From positions 20,066,460 through 20,130,459 of the forward strand of contig NC_054708.1 in assembly GCF_016097555.1 (NCBI RefSeq): DNA of 64,000 bases, written 5' to 3'. A program made the position numbers and the translations under genes. Shown in pieces: positions 44,771 through 57,400 of the stretch. The stretch is from Gigantopelta aegis. Its lineage: Eukaryota > Mollusca > Gastropoda > Neomphalida > Peltospiridae. The notes under the pieces were generated by a model, which did not search any database, was not told the origin of the DNA, and saw nothing but the letters and a program-made list of their open reading frames with translations. Positions within the stretch are counted from its first letter, which is position 1. Each line of letters starts with the position of its first letter.

Positions 44771-44957
44771 AAAATAAATAAATAAAAATGAACGGACTTT
44801 AAAATTAATTTGGCCTAGTTTATTAATTAATGGAGGACGTAAATTAACTGGTATAAAGGCCTAACAACCAACGGCCACTATAAAACTGGTCCAATGCTTT
44901 TTCTCTGTTTTACCTATATATAACAGCCACCTGCCCTACGCGGTCAGCGGTCACTCT

Positions 44958-44992
<35 letters not shown>

Positions 44993-45038
44993 TTTGAACT
45001 TGCTGTTATGGACACAAGACGGGCATACCCTGAACAAA

Positions 45039-45536
45039 TAGAGCCGAATTTACGAAGCCTGTTTTTCTTAGACGCAAGTGTTTATGCATTGTAAATGTGT
45101 GTAGTTTACTACGTGTGTGACCGGCCTCGGTGGCGTCGTGGTTAGCCATCGGTCTACAGGCTGGTAGGTACTGGGTTCGGATCCCAGTCGAGGCATGGGT
45201 TTTTTAATCCAGATACCGACTCCAAACCCTGAGTGAGTGCACCGCAAGGCTCAATGGGTAGTTGTAAACCACTTGCACCGACTAGTGGTCCATAACTGGT
45301 TCAACAAAGGCCATGGTTTGTGCTATCCTGCCTGTGGGAAGCACAAATAAAAGATCCCTTGCTGCCTGTCATAAAAGAGTAGCCTATGTGGCGACAGCGG
45401 GTTTCCTCTCAAAATCTGTGTGGTCCTTAACCATGTCTGACGCCATATAACCGTAAATAAAATGTGTTGAGTGAGTCGTTAAATAAAACATTTCTTTCTT
45501 TCTTTTTAATACGTAAGGCTTTGTAAATTCGGCCCA
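45039..45536. mobile_element. MITE with GGGCCGAATTTAC ends, split by a SINE
   Basis: GAGCCGAATTTACGAAGCC at the left and GGCTTTGTAAATTCGGCCC at the right are inverted repeats. A head B SINE lies between them (45121-45505). Confidence 0.6.
45121..45505 (+). mobile_element. tRNA-type SINE, head B with tail I
   Basis: CCGGCCTCGGTGGCGTCGTG head, GGTTCGGATCCC B box, central domain, tail I and a (TTTC)n end. Confidence 0.8.
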
Positions 45537-45547
45537 TATTTTTTTTT

Positions 45548-45665
45548 TTTTTACCACTAGAGCACATTAATTAGTCATCGGCTATTGGATGTCAAACATT
45601 TGGTAATTCTTACTCGTAGTCATCAGAAGAAACCTGCTACATTTTCTCTAATGCAGCAAGTGAAA
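45548..45665 (-). mobile_element. SINE tail II fragment
   Basis: CCACTAGAGCACATTAATTAG, TCGGCTATTGGATGTCAAAC and CTGCTACATTTTCTCTAATG. Confidence 0.55.
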
Positions 45666-46075
45666 TAACTCGAGTTTACTCTCTTCTTAAACGTAGGCTA
45701 ACCCATGTTACCTGCCAGTGTGATATATTTTAAAGATTGTTTAATCTATGATGTAATATTATGCCCATTGGCAATAGTAGTCACTTATTACTATTATGTA
45801 TGACAGTAAGTTTCCATATAAAAATATTAGTATGTCAATGTTTGTTTTACCCGTGTTTTTTTTCGGAATTAGCCACCTGCCCCTAACAACCACTTTTTCC
45901 AGGTCCCTCCAGTGGCCATTATTAATTAATCAGCTATATAATGTTAAATATTTGATAATTCTAATAGTCTTTGAAGGAAACCCACTAGTGTTCCATTAGC
46001 AAAAAAAAAAATTAACCACTAAAGTCAGTTTTATCTGCTGCTTCTGCTTCAGTATTCATTTGCAGGGCCATACCC

Positions 46076-46076
46076 T

Positions 46077-46107
<31 letters not shown>
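46076..46107. repeat. Poly-G tract
   Basis: A G run of about 30, probably marking another degenerate MITE (GCAGGGCCATACCCTGG at its left). Confidence 0.8.
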
Positions 46108-46108
<1 letters not shown>

Positions 46109-46909
46109 GAGAGGCAGTTGCCCCTCTGAGAATTTCACTTTTTTTTAACTCCAGAAAGTAGCATACACATCTCAGGGTTTAATTTGTATAGTGTTTCATT
46201 TGTTTATAAATAGTGCCCCACCTAGGATTTTGATCAGGGTACAGCCCTGATGTGGCACTTTTGTTTTCTTATTAAGACAAGAATTGTACGGAATTAAATA
46301 TCTCACCAATAGTAGCATCCATACATGTTCATCTTAATGCGTTAAAACCCCCACAAAAAGCCCCAACAAACTTTAGAGAAGAAACACATTTTTTTTAATT
46401 GAATAAAGGGGATGGTCCTGAATTTGCTTCTATTGTAATATACTGCTGGAAAGAACTAAAGGAACACATGGTATTGTAGATGAAATTTAATTCACTACAA
46501 GTATAATAGTGTCTGTATTACATACAGAGTTGTAATGAGTGATTGAATGTCAGTAGTGTTGAACGGACCGCCATTAACATGGTCTATTTCTGACAAGGGT
46601 TGAAGGTTTTACTTGCCGATAGTATTTTGTGTGATCTCTTATTTCTTTCCATCAGTATATGTTAATGGCCAACAGATTCTTTTTCATGACAAAAATGACA
46701 TATTAAAACTATTTTCTTGTTTTGAATATCAGTATCTGTACAAACAAGGGGTTTGTTGTCGTCATGTTTGTAATAGCTCAATCCAGACATAACCTTCCAA
46801 TTTTGTACGCATAAAAATATATCAAGAAGAAAATCAACAATGACTGCTGCTAAGATTAGCACATGATCACAAACACTCAACAGATCTAAACATGAAGGAA
46901 AGGTTTTAT

Positions 46910-47300
46910 TTAAAGGGACATTCCTGAGTTTGCTGCATTGTAAGATGTTTCCGACTAATAAAATATTTCTACGATTAAACTTACGTATTAAATATATTTT
47001 CTTGCTTAGAATATTAGTGTCTGTATATTCAATGCGTTTCTTGTCATCTTAATATTTGTAAGAAGCCAAAACTAGATTTTGTCTTCAAATAATTTTGTAC
47101 GTATGAAAAAAATCTTTTTTAGGAAATAAAATGAAATTTAACCTAGTACAAATATTAGAACAATCAGAAACACGTTTAATATACAGCCACTAATATTTTA
47201 TGCAGAAAAATATATTTGATATTTAATTACAGTCGTCAAAAAGTCTCCGTTAGTCGATAACATCTAAAACATTGCAGCAAACTCCGGAATGTCCCTTTAA
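46910..47300. mobile_element. TTAA-flanked MITE inserted in a SINE tail
   Basis: 391 bp from TTAAAGGGACATTCCTGAG to CTCCGGAATGTCCCTTTAA. The flanks GGTTTTATTTAA and CAACTCACTCAA together form a SINE tail I (TTTTATTTAACGACGCACTC type), so the MITE used the TTAA inside that tail. Confidence 0.75.
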
Positions 47301-48491
47301 CAACTCACTCAAAAGATCTAAACATGTTTTATGTTGTGATAAATGAAAAAGTCAACACTGCCAGAAAAGTAATCACTACATCTTGCCTTTGTAGTTTGTA
47401 ATGGCGACGCAATAAATATATAAAGAAATCACACAACACATTGGCTCTTCAGATTTATGTAATGTTCATCAATTTAAATAGATATGTACAAATATATACA
47501 TAGAAAATGTTACACAAGCATAAAGAAACATAAGAACATTATGTTCAATTCTTCATTAAGACATGTTAAGATTCACAAATAAAAATATATTGGTAAAATA
47601 AAGTACTATAGCATGCAACAAGCAGGAATCAAAATATACTGCATTGTTATTACGACTCTAGTCTTATCATAGGGGCACAATGGGAATAAATGTTGTTTGT
47701 TTTTTCTCTCTTGCCTATCTATGTAATGTGATCCTTGGATCACCAAGTAGTGCTAGGGTCAGACTCAACTGACAACCAAGTTGGCCAACTCGATGGTTGC
47801 GTTGTAATTTCTTGACTTATGACGGGAGCGCTCAGATTAACAACTAAAATAGAGGTTAAACCCCTCGAGTCTTGTGATATCATAATTTATCACACGAGTT
47901 GATAAAAGTATGAAATCCGAGGCTTGCTAAGGATTTTTTATACTTTTATCAATGAGCGCTAATAAATTATGATATCACAAGACTCGAGGGGGGTATTCTT
48001 TTTATCATCCATCATTATTTTCATTTGCGACAATTGTAAACAATGTCAGTAATGTGGGTTGAATGTCACTATATTTGGCAGCAGTAGATTCGTTAACTAG
48101 CAGAACAACAGTGGTGTGACATCATTAATGATATGTTTAGCGCTGAAACATACACAGTGACATAACAAAATAAGCGATATCTTCTAGGAGAATATTGCAA
48201 ATTATAATGCCATTGATATCTGCTACAAATGCCTGTAATGGATGATAATGGATTTATACAATAAGAATCAAGTTGTAAAAGCATTCAGACTAACAACTGG
48301 ACAATCGTAGACGTGACAGCAGAAAGTTGGCCAACTTTGTGCTGGCAGTTGGTAGTCTGGACCACTAGATTTGTGATAGTTTTTTTAATGATCATGTGTG
48401 GGGAGATCAATATATAGATGGGTCTAAAACCAATAGCCAGGTGGTGCTACAAAAATGCAATAACACTTTTATAACTTATGGGATATAATTT
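47301..48491. other. No gene; contains a foldback repeat at 47859-47992
   Basis: 47859-47910 (CCCCTCGAGTCTTGTGATAT..) is inverted at 47940-47992 around a 30-base loop. The rest is AT-rich and lies downstream of the FIRRM stop codon. Part of it may be the 3' untranslated region, but no clear poly-A signal could be chosen. Confidence 0.6.
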
Positions 48492-51400
48492 CTAAGAATT
48501 ATCCATAACAGTCTTTTTGTTAAAAATCTGTAGCATTTGTTCAAGGATGGTACCTCCACTTTGAAGAAACCATTCAGGTGGTTTGCCAATAAGAGAAAGT
48601 TGTTGCAAGTCTGTGAAAACCGACTGAAACTTTCCTAACACTTTCTTGTAGTCATCCTGAAAAGACAAATTTATAATGTTATTAAAATATTTACAAGCCA
48701 TAGAATTTGGTAGGAATACATGTAACTGTCCTAATTTAGTATTCCAACAGGAAAAAAGTAGATTTGAGAAATTTTGCTTCTTTTTTTCCATTAGCAGCAA
48801 CGGATCTTTTATATGCACTATCCCAGACAGGATAGCACATACCAAGGCATTTGATGTATCAGTCGTGGTGCATTGGCTGGACCAAGAAATAGCCCAATGG
48901 GCCCACCGACGGAGATCAATCCCAAATCGACCGCGCATCAAACGAGCACTTTACCACTGGGCTATGTCCCGCCCCACTCCGCATTAGTATAGATACGACA
49001 AGCCAAATAAGAAACCTGTCTTACGTCGTTTTGAGGACAGATATCCATTTTCAATCGTTTCCTTGGAGGCTGAAACAGAAAAGTAGAGAAAAAATTGGAT
49101 TGTTTTTCTTTTTTCATGAATAAATAACATGACCATTATGATGACATATTATATTTGCATTTTAAAGTCAAGCTGGAATGTGACTGTAACAATATTCAAA
49201 ACAAATTTGTACTGCATGGATTCCATAATAATTATAATCCCATACATTTGATATATTATCTCCCCTTTTAATTACTTCTTGGCCAGATGATTATCTACAT
49301 ATAAGTACTTACAAACCAGATTTTTATGATATATATCGTAAATTATAATTATTACTAAAACACATTTAGTTGTATCCATACTTGCATCCAAGTAATTTGA
49401 ATTCTAAGAGGATCCATGATATATGTTTCTTAAACTTGACACTTGCAATGGCCATGAACAAAAGTCCATGACAACAGTTTAGCTTTAAGTTTTGACCATT
49501 TTTGATGGAAGTTATTTTCCCATATTTAATTAATATTATTTTCTTTTTATATCACCAGGAACAAATATGATACTAACTCTTTGGTAATTTGTCACAGATT
49601 TAAGGACCTTATTTCTCTTTTAATGAATAATAAATAAAAATTACATTAGTTTTTACAGACCAAATCTAACTATTGCATCACTTTAACTACATCATGATGG
49701 AGTAAAATCAATGTCCACCCTCTCAGCAATGTTAGTTTTTGAATTATGGACCATTGCCATAATTCAATTATTTTTACAAAATATCATGAATAAGTGGAGT
49801 ATGGTGGTTATGTAGATGGTTGAATAAAGTATGTTTAGGGACTAATCAAATATATAAATTTTTAAGTAATACTTTGTTAGGCCATGAAACAGGTCAGTGG
49901 TCTGTGACAGTATGCCTTTAATTTCAAAATCCCGTTAGGCCAAAAAAAAAAGTCGGTATCTGGTCAGACCGATGTTCCAGAATTGATGTGGCTTTTTTCT
50001 TTTTTAAAGCATGGGTTGTATAGAAAAGGTGAGTATATCTGACACCGAAACAAGGGGCATATTTAAATTGAAATCAGAATGCATGTCATAGTTTATGCGC
50101 AATGGAATTTTGGCTCCAAATGCAGATTTACGTCACAGCAAGAAAAGCATAGCAAAAACCAGAGACCAGAAATTTATTTTGTTTGGCCTTATACATCCTT
50201 ATTTTCTGACTGACTGGACCACTGACAATACCAGCTATATTTTTGTTATTAATCCTAACACGGAGGATACCACAAACAATATAATAAGTACGTAGTGCCC
50301 CAAACAGTTTTGTAAATGTTTATATTACAAACAGATGTGCTCACTTCAGCAATATTTCTGTTATTGTTTCTAACACAGAGGGTACCACAAACACAAACAA
50401 TATAATAAGTACGTAGAGCCCCAAACAGTTATGTAAATGTTTATATTACAAACAGATGTGCTCACTTCAGTGTCGTTTTTTGATGTATGGGAATGGCAGT
50501 GATTCTGTGGGTGATCTATGAAATCCATCTGAGAAGACAAATATTCAGTTTTCCCCACAGAGTGTTTTCCAGCTTGATAAGGAACCTAAATAAACAAAAA
50601 GTTTGAATTATTGATTGCTTTGCTCTGACATGGCACATCTGTTACCTGGAAACTGTTTAAGTCTTCCATGCAATCGATCAATCAATCAATCATTTGACAT
50701 ATACTTACATCTGCTTACATCCCCTGAATTTTCAAGCACACCTCTTTCAGACACATCATCCAAATTTTCCAACAGATGTGTCCAAGTTGGGAAGGGCAGG
50801 GGGGGGTGGGGGGGTGGGTGGGGGCAGTAATTTTAAAAGAGTACTAGTTTTGTTTAATGACAACCATGACCGTAGTCTATTCAGCAACAATTCAGTTATG
50901 AAGTATACAGTAATGCTTCTACAATCAGGGCCAGACCTAGTGGGGTGGGGAGGTGGATAGGGAAGGAAGGAAGGAAGGAAGGAAGGAAGGAAATATTTTA
51001 TTTAACGACGCACTCAACACATTTTTTATTTACGGTTATATGGGGAGAGAGCAGTTGTATGAAAATATGCCCTTTTTGTTTTAAAATTACCCTTAGCTGT
51101 AAAAGGTTTGTCATTAATCAATAATATGCCCTGGTCCTGCTTTTCTTGCCTAAAGATGAAAGGGGGTGGAAAAAAAAAAAAGGGGAAAAAAAAAGAAAAA
51201 AAGAAGTTATAAACAAATCAAGAAATTTTAAATACTTGTGGTTGAGTACTGAGATTAGCCCTAAATTTAGAGTTGGACTATGGTTTAAAATGGAGGCTCA
51301 TCATTCAGATTGTAACAAAAGCATCAGTTAAAATCATATCACAAATTTTGGATGGAGAATATGGCAAATTTCTGAAAAACAGCAGAAGACCTGGAAACTG

Positions 51401-54400
51401 TACAGACTAAAAATAAATCTGCAACACTTTCATTTCTGATTATCCCCCCGGCCCCCCACCCTCCCCTCATTATTTTAGGCTAGGGACAGCACTGGGACTG
51501 TTGTTGTATTCATGCATTTAAATACTAATTACTTAATAAGTCCGATCCGATCATCGCCAAATACTGCCATTTTTAAATACAGACTCAAGAAATATTTTCT
51601 AAAATAATATCATTTGTACATGTTTAATGCCATATATATTTTTTCTATTTGTTCATAATTGTATGTATTGTACTTCTGTATTGTTTGTACCTGAAGGCCT
51701 CAGGGAAGATTAGCTTTTGCTAACTGTGTTACTCTCACTAAATAAAGAATTTATTATTTATTATTATTATTATGTTTTATACATTCCTTCAGTATTAAAA
51801 ATGTTTATTGCCCATTTTATAGTACAGCTTCCTATGTACCTACTTTGTTCAAGAAGGAAACGACGACGTCCTGAAGATGTGCATTGTTTCCTATACACTG
51901 TGGAACCACTGACTCGTGGATCGTCTGTTCAGCAAACTTGGCAAACGCATTGAGTGCTTCATGGTGAACCACGCAGTTCGAGTCCAGCAGAACCGTTCGA
52001 AAAACATCCGGGATCTTGTTTAGTATCTGAGATTGCTTTAAAAAAAGAAAGTTATAGTTTGTTTTGTTTAATGACACCACTAGAGCACATCAATTAATGA
52101 ATCATCGGTTATTGGATGTCAAACATTTGGTAATTATCACTCAAATTCATCAGATGAAACCCGTTACATTTTGTTATTAGCAGCAAAGGATATTTTATAT
52201 GCACTTTCCCACAGACAGGAAAGCACATACCACGGCCTTTGACCAGTTGTGGTGCACTGGATGGAACAAGAAAACCACCAATCAGTTGAACATTTATAAC
52301 ATGATGAACATTTAAAACATGAAAATAAAACAAAAGCAATAGATAAAAGTTGAGATAATATTATGCAAGACTCATACTGGAAAAGATTTTGCTCAAGGTG
52401 ATAACACAATACGAGTCCCTCATACAAGAATAGCCGATGACAAAATAAAAACATTATGATTTCATTGACTGCTATACACTTGTATTGTGTGGCATTGCCT
52501 TTAGGCAATTTCAGAAATATAAAATTATGTAACTTTTGCTGCTATAAAGAGAAATTATTTAAAGGGACATACCCTAGTTTTTAAACACTAACGCATATTT
52601 TTGACTATTGCAACCGTTTTGGATAACTTAAAACTTACTTTACTTAGATTTTATTGTTTAGATTATAAATTCCGTACATTCGAAGTGTTATTGGTCATTC
52701 TGGTGTTTTTAATATCACAAAATGCATTTCTCATATTTTTAAAAACGCACGTGCGTCTAAGAAATAACACTTATGAAGTCAAGTTTTAGTCTATTTTTAG
52801 AGGGTATTTCACCATTTCAGACCCACAGACTCATGTTTCACTCTATTGCAACTTTATCCAAATGTGTTATAGGTTTGTAGATTAACTAAACTTAGTGTTA
52901 ATTTTCACGTGTTAAAAATAGGGTATGTCCCTTTAAATTATTATCACCTGAGGTGCTTAGATAATAAAATCGAACCTCCTCAGTATACACATTCTCTAAT
53001 ATTTGTTTTTCCAAGGCCCCATGAAAATATTATATTAAGCAACTTTTTAAAAGCCACATGGGTATATACAGGTTTACAGACACATTTTCAAAGATATAAC
53101 CAATTTGACCAATTATATTGAAAAGCTAACGATATTAAGCACAAGTTTTTATTCTGAATTACCTGAAAACTTGGTGATATTTTTAGTGATCCACATTTCT
53201 CTAAAAACTTCACAACAGACAGCCTTATTAAGACAGATGCTTGCTGCGAAAGAACCTTTTGGATAAGAGACAGTATCTGAAAGTAACGGAAATTATTGAA
53301 ATTTTTAGCACATGGTTCTTTAGGTAGTACTAAACCAAATAACTTCCGGCTGGGTCAAAGTTTGAGGTGTACTGAACTTTTGATAGAAAAGTTAACACCA
53401 CAAGTTCTGTGATTGGTGATAAATGTGAGTGTGTTGGTTATAAAAATAATTTCATCTGCGCAAAAAATGTATGCAATTTTATTTCATCCAGTACCACTGT
53501 GTGAAGTAACCTTGTGCTTGAAACATGTATGGAGTACCTGTAAAAAAAAAAAGTACTAAAATTTTGTGTGGAACTGGGGTAGTCATAGATGATACTCATT
53601 ATCTCTGAAATGAGCAGCTTGACCCCCATTTTTTCCTGATTCACTTTAAGGGTGAGGGGTGGTAATATTTATATCTGTGGTGTTTATGTCAATTGATACA
53701 CTGCAAGTAGGAATTTTAGCCACCTATGTTACTATTGTCATCTATGAGATTTGATTTGGTAAAATACACCCTATCGTGACTGTGTGTTTGTATGCAGGCA
53801 CTTTACCAAATTCAGTTTCAGGTTTTATTTGGTGAATAACTTAAATCTCCTGTATGTTATTGTTACAAATTATTAAGAATTATTGCATGAAGCTACTATT
53901 GTGAAATCCATGGCATTTAATATGAAACAACAATATGAATTATTTTGAAATAATACACTTTTCTTTGATATAAGGAAGTCATGAGATCTACAAAGGCTTT
54001 ATTATTTGAGTTCAAATATATATTTCGAAAAACTAGACAGAATAAAGCTAATAGTAACCTTTCCTAAATAGGTAATATTTGTATAAAGTTTGCTATAGTA
54101 GTAAAATTATTCTTATTCTGAAAATGGATTGTCTGTTAATATTTATTTCTCTCTGCTTCATCCATGGTTATATAATAGGAAAATCTAACAATTTCTTTTA
54201 ATGAGAGAGTTTTTCTTTTAATATTTAAATTTGAATAACATGTTCATTGTTCTGAAGAAAAAGGTGCATTATCATTTGACAAAACAGTTTAAACTTAAAA
54301 CACTTCTTACTTCAAAATACTTCAAACTTCATGAACTGACATGTTTACTAAGTCTACTTTACAAACTAAATTTGGTTATGGTTTTTTTCAGAAGTAAAAT

Positions 54401-57400
54401 TTGTCAAATCTTTAATATACAATTTAAACCAGTGAGAAAACCGGACCTGTAAGATATCTGACGTCTGGAACCATGAGATGAGCAGTGAACTGAGCAGGAT
54501 CAGGGAGGATATCAGGTAACCAAGTGGAACAGTCAAATCCCATTCATTGCAAGTCAGCAGCCTCCACATTTCACACACTTTGTTCACCACCAGTTGCTGC
54601 GGTTTTTGCAAGACGTACTGCTCCAAGAAAGCAGAATTTGAGAAAATGTTGTTCAGACAGCGCAAAGCTACAACCTGAAAAAAAAAAAAATAATGCCCAT
54701 TTCAGTCTAATAGCTCAGAACCATTTACAAGTTATGTAAAGATGAGTATCCAGGCTTGTACAACACAAGAAACAAGTAACAAAATATTATTCACAGTTTT
54801 GATAAAGTGTTTACCTTTAAAGATGCTCCAAACATTTGTGCGTCAAAATTAGATGAAATTGATAATTTGGCAGACTATACATGCAGTCATGTAAGAGTTT
54901 AATCTTGTAACTGAAACGTTTATTAATACTAAAACCGCTTAATGTTGAAATTTTATAGAACAGATATGTTAACATAAATTTGAAAAGAGGCCAACATGTA
55001 AAAATCTGAAATGTATTTTAAATTTACCTTTACTGAATACAATTTACAAAATTAAATTTAAATAATGAATGCTCCCAATCCCTCTTTAAGTCCTACTACA
55101 TTCAAGCCAACGTAAGATAGATGTATATGATTTTGGATTGTTAAGTCATATAGGTGAATTCAGCTATGAAAACTTAAATATGAGGAACATCCAAATGCTA
55201 CAGGAAAGAAGGAAATGTTTTATTTAACGACGCACTCAACACATTTTATTTACGGTTATATGGCGTCAGACATATGGTTAAGGACCACACAGATATTGAG
55301 AGAGGAAACTCGCTGTCGCCACTTCATGGGCTACTCTTCTCGATTAGCAGCAAAGGATTTTTTTATATGCACTATCCCACACACAGGATAACACATACCA
55401 GTCTTTGATATACCAGTTGTGGTAAAGTGGCTGGAATAAGAAATAGCCCAATGGGCCCACCAATCCCAGACCGACCGTGCATCAAGTGAAAAGAAAGAAA
55501 TGTTTTATTTAACGACGCACTCAACACATTTTATTTACGGTTATATGGCGTCAGACATATGGTTAAGGACCACACATATTTTGAGAGGAAACCCGCTGTC
55601 GCCACTACATGGGCTACTCTTCCGATTAGCAGCAAGGGATCTTTTATTTGCGCTTCCCACAGGCAGGATAGAACAAACCATGGCCTTTGTTGAACCAGTT
55701 ATGGATCACTGATTAAAAATCCCATGCTTCGACTGGGATCCGAACCCAGTACCTACCAGCCTGTAGACCGATGGCCTGCCACAACGCCACCGAGGCCGGT
55801 GCATCAAGTGAATGCTTTACCACTGGGCTACGTCCCACACCCCCAAATGCTATAATTAAAAAACTAAAACAAATTGAATTAGCATCTTACCACATGAGGA
55901 ACGTCATTCTGGGTTTTATTTGAATAGTTGATCCAGTTGTGAAGTATTTTTGTACAACTGGTAACCAGATCCTCCATCAGATCTGGAACTATTCTGGCTT
56001 GCATAGCAGCCAATGGCAGTTCTGTCCATAGTGCCAAATTATCACAGGGCACAAACATCTTTGGCAGCTCTTGCTTAATAAGAAGTAACAAAAATAACAG
56101 TTTAATGAACTATATAATAAAATACAGATAACTTAATAAGAATATATTATTAAGAACAATATAAAAACAAGTTTTACATTGACTGACGCATTGTATACTG
56201 ATGGAAAAATAATAATAAAGGAACAAATTCAATTTACTACTAGCAAAGTTATAAAGTGATTGAATGTCAGTAGTCTTGAACTGACCACCAGTAAACTTCA
56301 GACACTATGGTTATGCTTATGGTTGCAGCCACTATTTGCGTCGTTAAATAAAACATTTCCTTCCTTCCATGCAGCCGCTATTTTGCTGATACTATCTATG
56401 TGATCCCTTATTTCTTTCAATCAGTATATCTACATTACTATGGTTTTAAAGCATAGTCAGACAATATAACACATTAAATATGTAGTTTTTTTATCTAGGA
56501 AATACAAGTGGGCACCAGTTAAAGTTACCTGATGTTCAGGAGCAAGAAACTTAGCCAGTCTGTGAATGAGAATCCCTAGCTGTGTCGTCTTCATACACTC
56601 GAGGCTGGTGGAGTAAATTCTTCTGTGAAGGTGACACAGGAGCATGACATGTATATTACAGAGCTCAGCACTGCCATACCTGAAAATATTTGCCGAAATG
56701 TTATCATTTTGTCTTGTCCTGTCAATATATAAACAAACAATACTTCTGCGAAAATAAATATCATGCCTACAGTAAACTTTTTTTTAGTGCACTGATATTA
56801 TATTAACAAACATTTAAAAAGTTCAGTTTTTTGTGTCTTTTCTTTAATGACACCACTAGAGCACATTTTATGTATTAATCATTGGATATTGGATGTCAAA
56901 CAGTTGGTAATTTTGACATAGTCATAGAGAGGAAAGAAATGTTTTATTTAACGACGCACTCAACACATTTTATTTACGGTTATATGGCGTCAGACATGGT
57001 TAAGGACCACAAAGATTTTAAGAGGAAACCCGCTGTCGCCACTACATGGGCTATTCTTTCCGATTAGCAGCAAGGGATCTTTTATTTGCGCTTCCCACAG
57101 GCAGGATGGCACAAACCATGGCCTTTGTTGAACCAGTTATGGATCACTGGTCGGTGCAAGTGGTTTACACCTACCCATTGAGCCTTGCGGAGCACTCACT
57201 CAGGGTTTGAAGTCGGTATCTAGATTAAAAATCCCATGCCTCGACTGGGATCCGAACCCAGTACCTACCAGCCTGTAGACCGATGGCCTAACCACTACGC
57301 CACCGAGGCCGGTAGAGTCATAGAGAGGAAACCCGCTACAATTTTCCATTAGTATTAAGTTATCTTTTATATGCATCAACCAACAGACAGGATAGCACAT

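Noticed and set aside
55500-55712. ORFs beginning MFYLTTHSTHFIYGYMASD at several places
   Set aside because: This is the translation of SINE tail I and recurs wherever that tail occurs.
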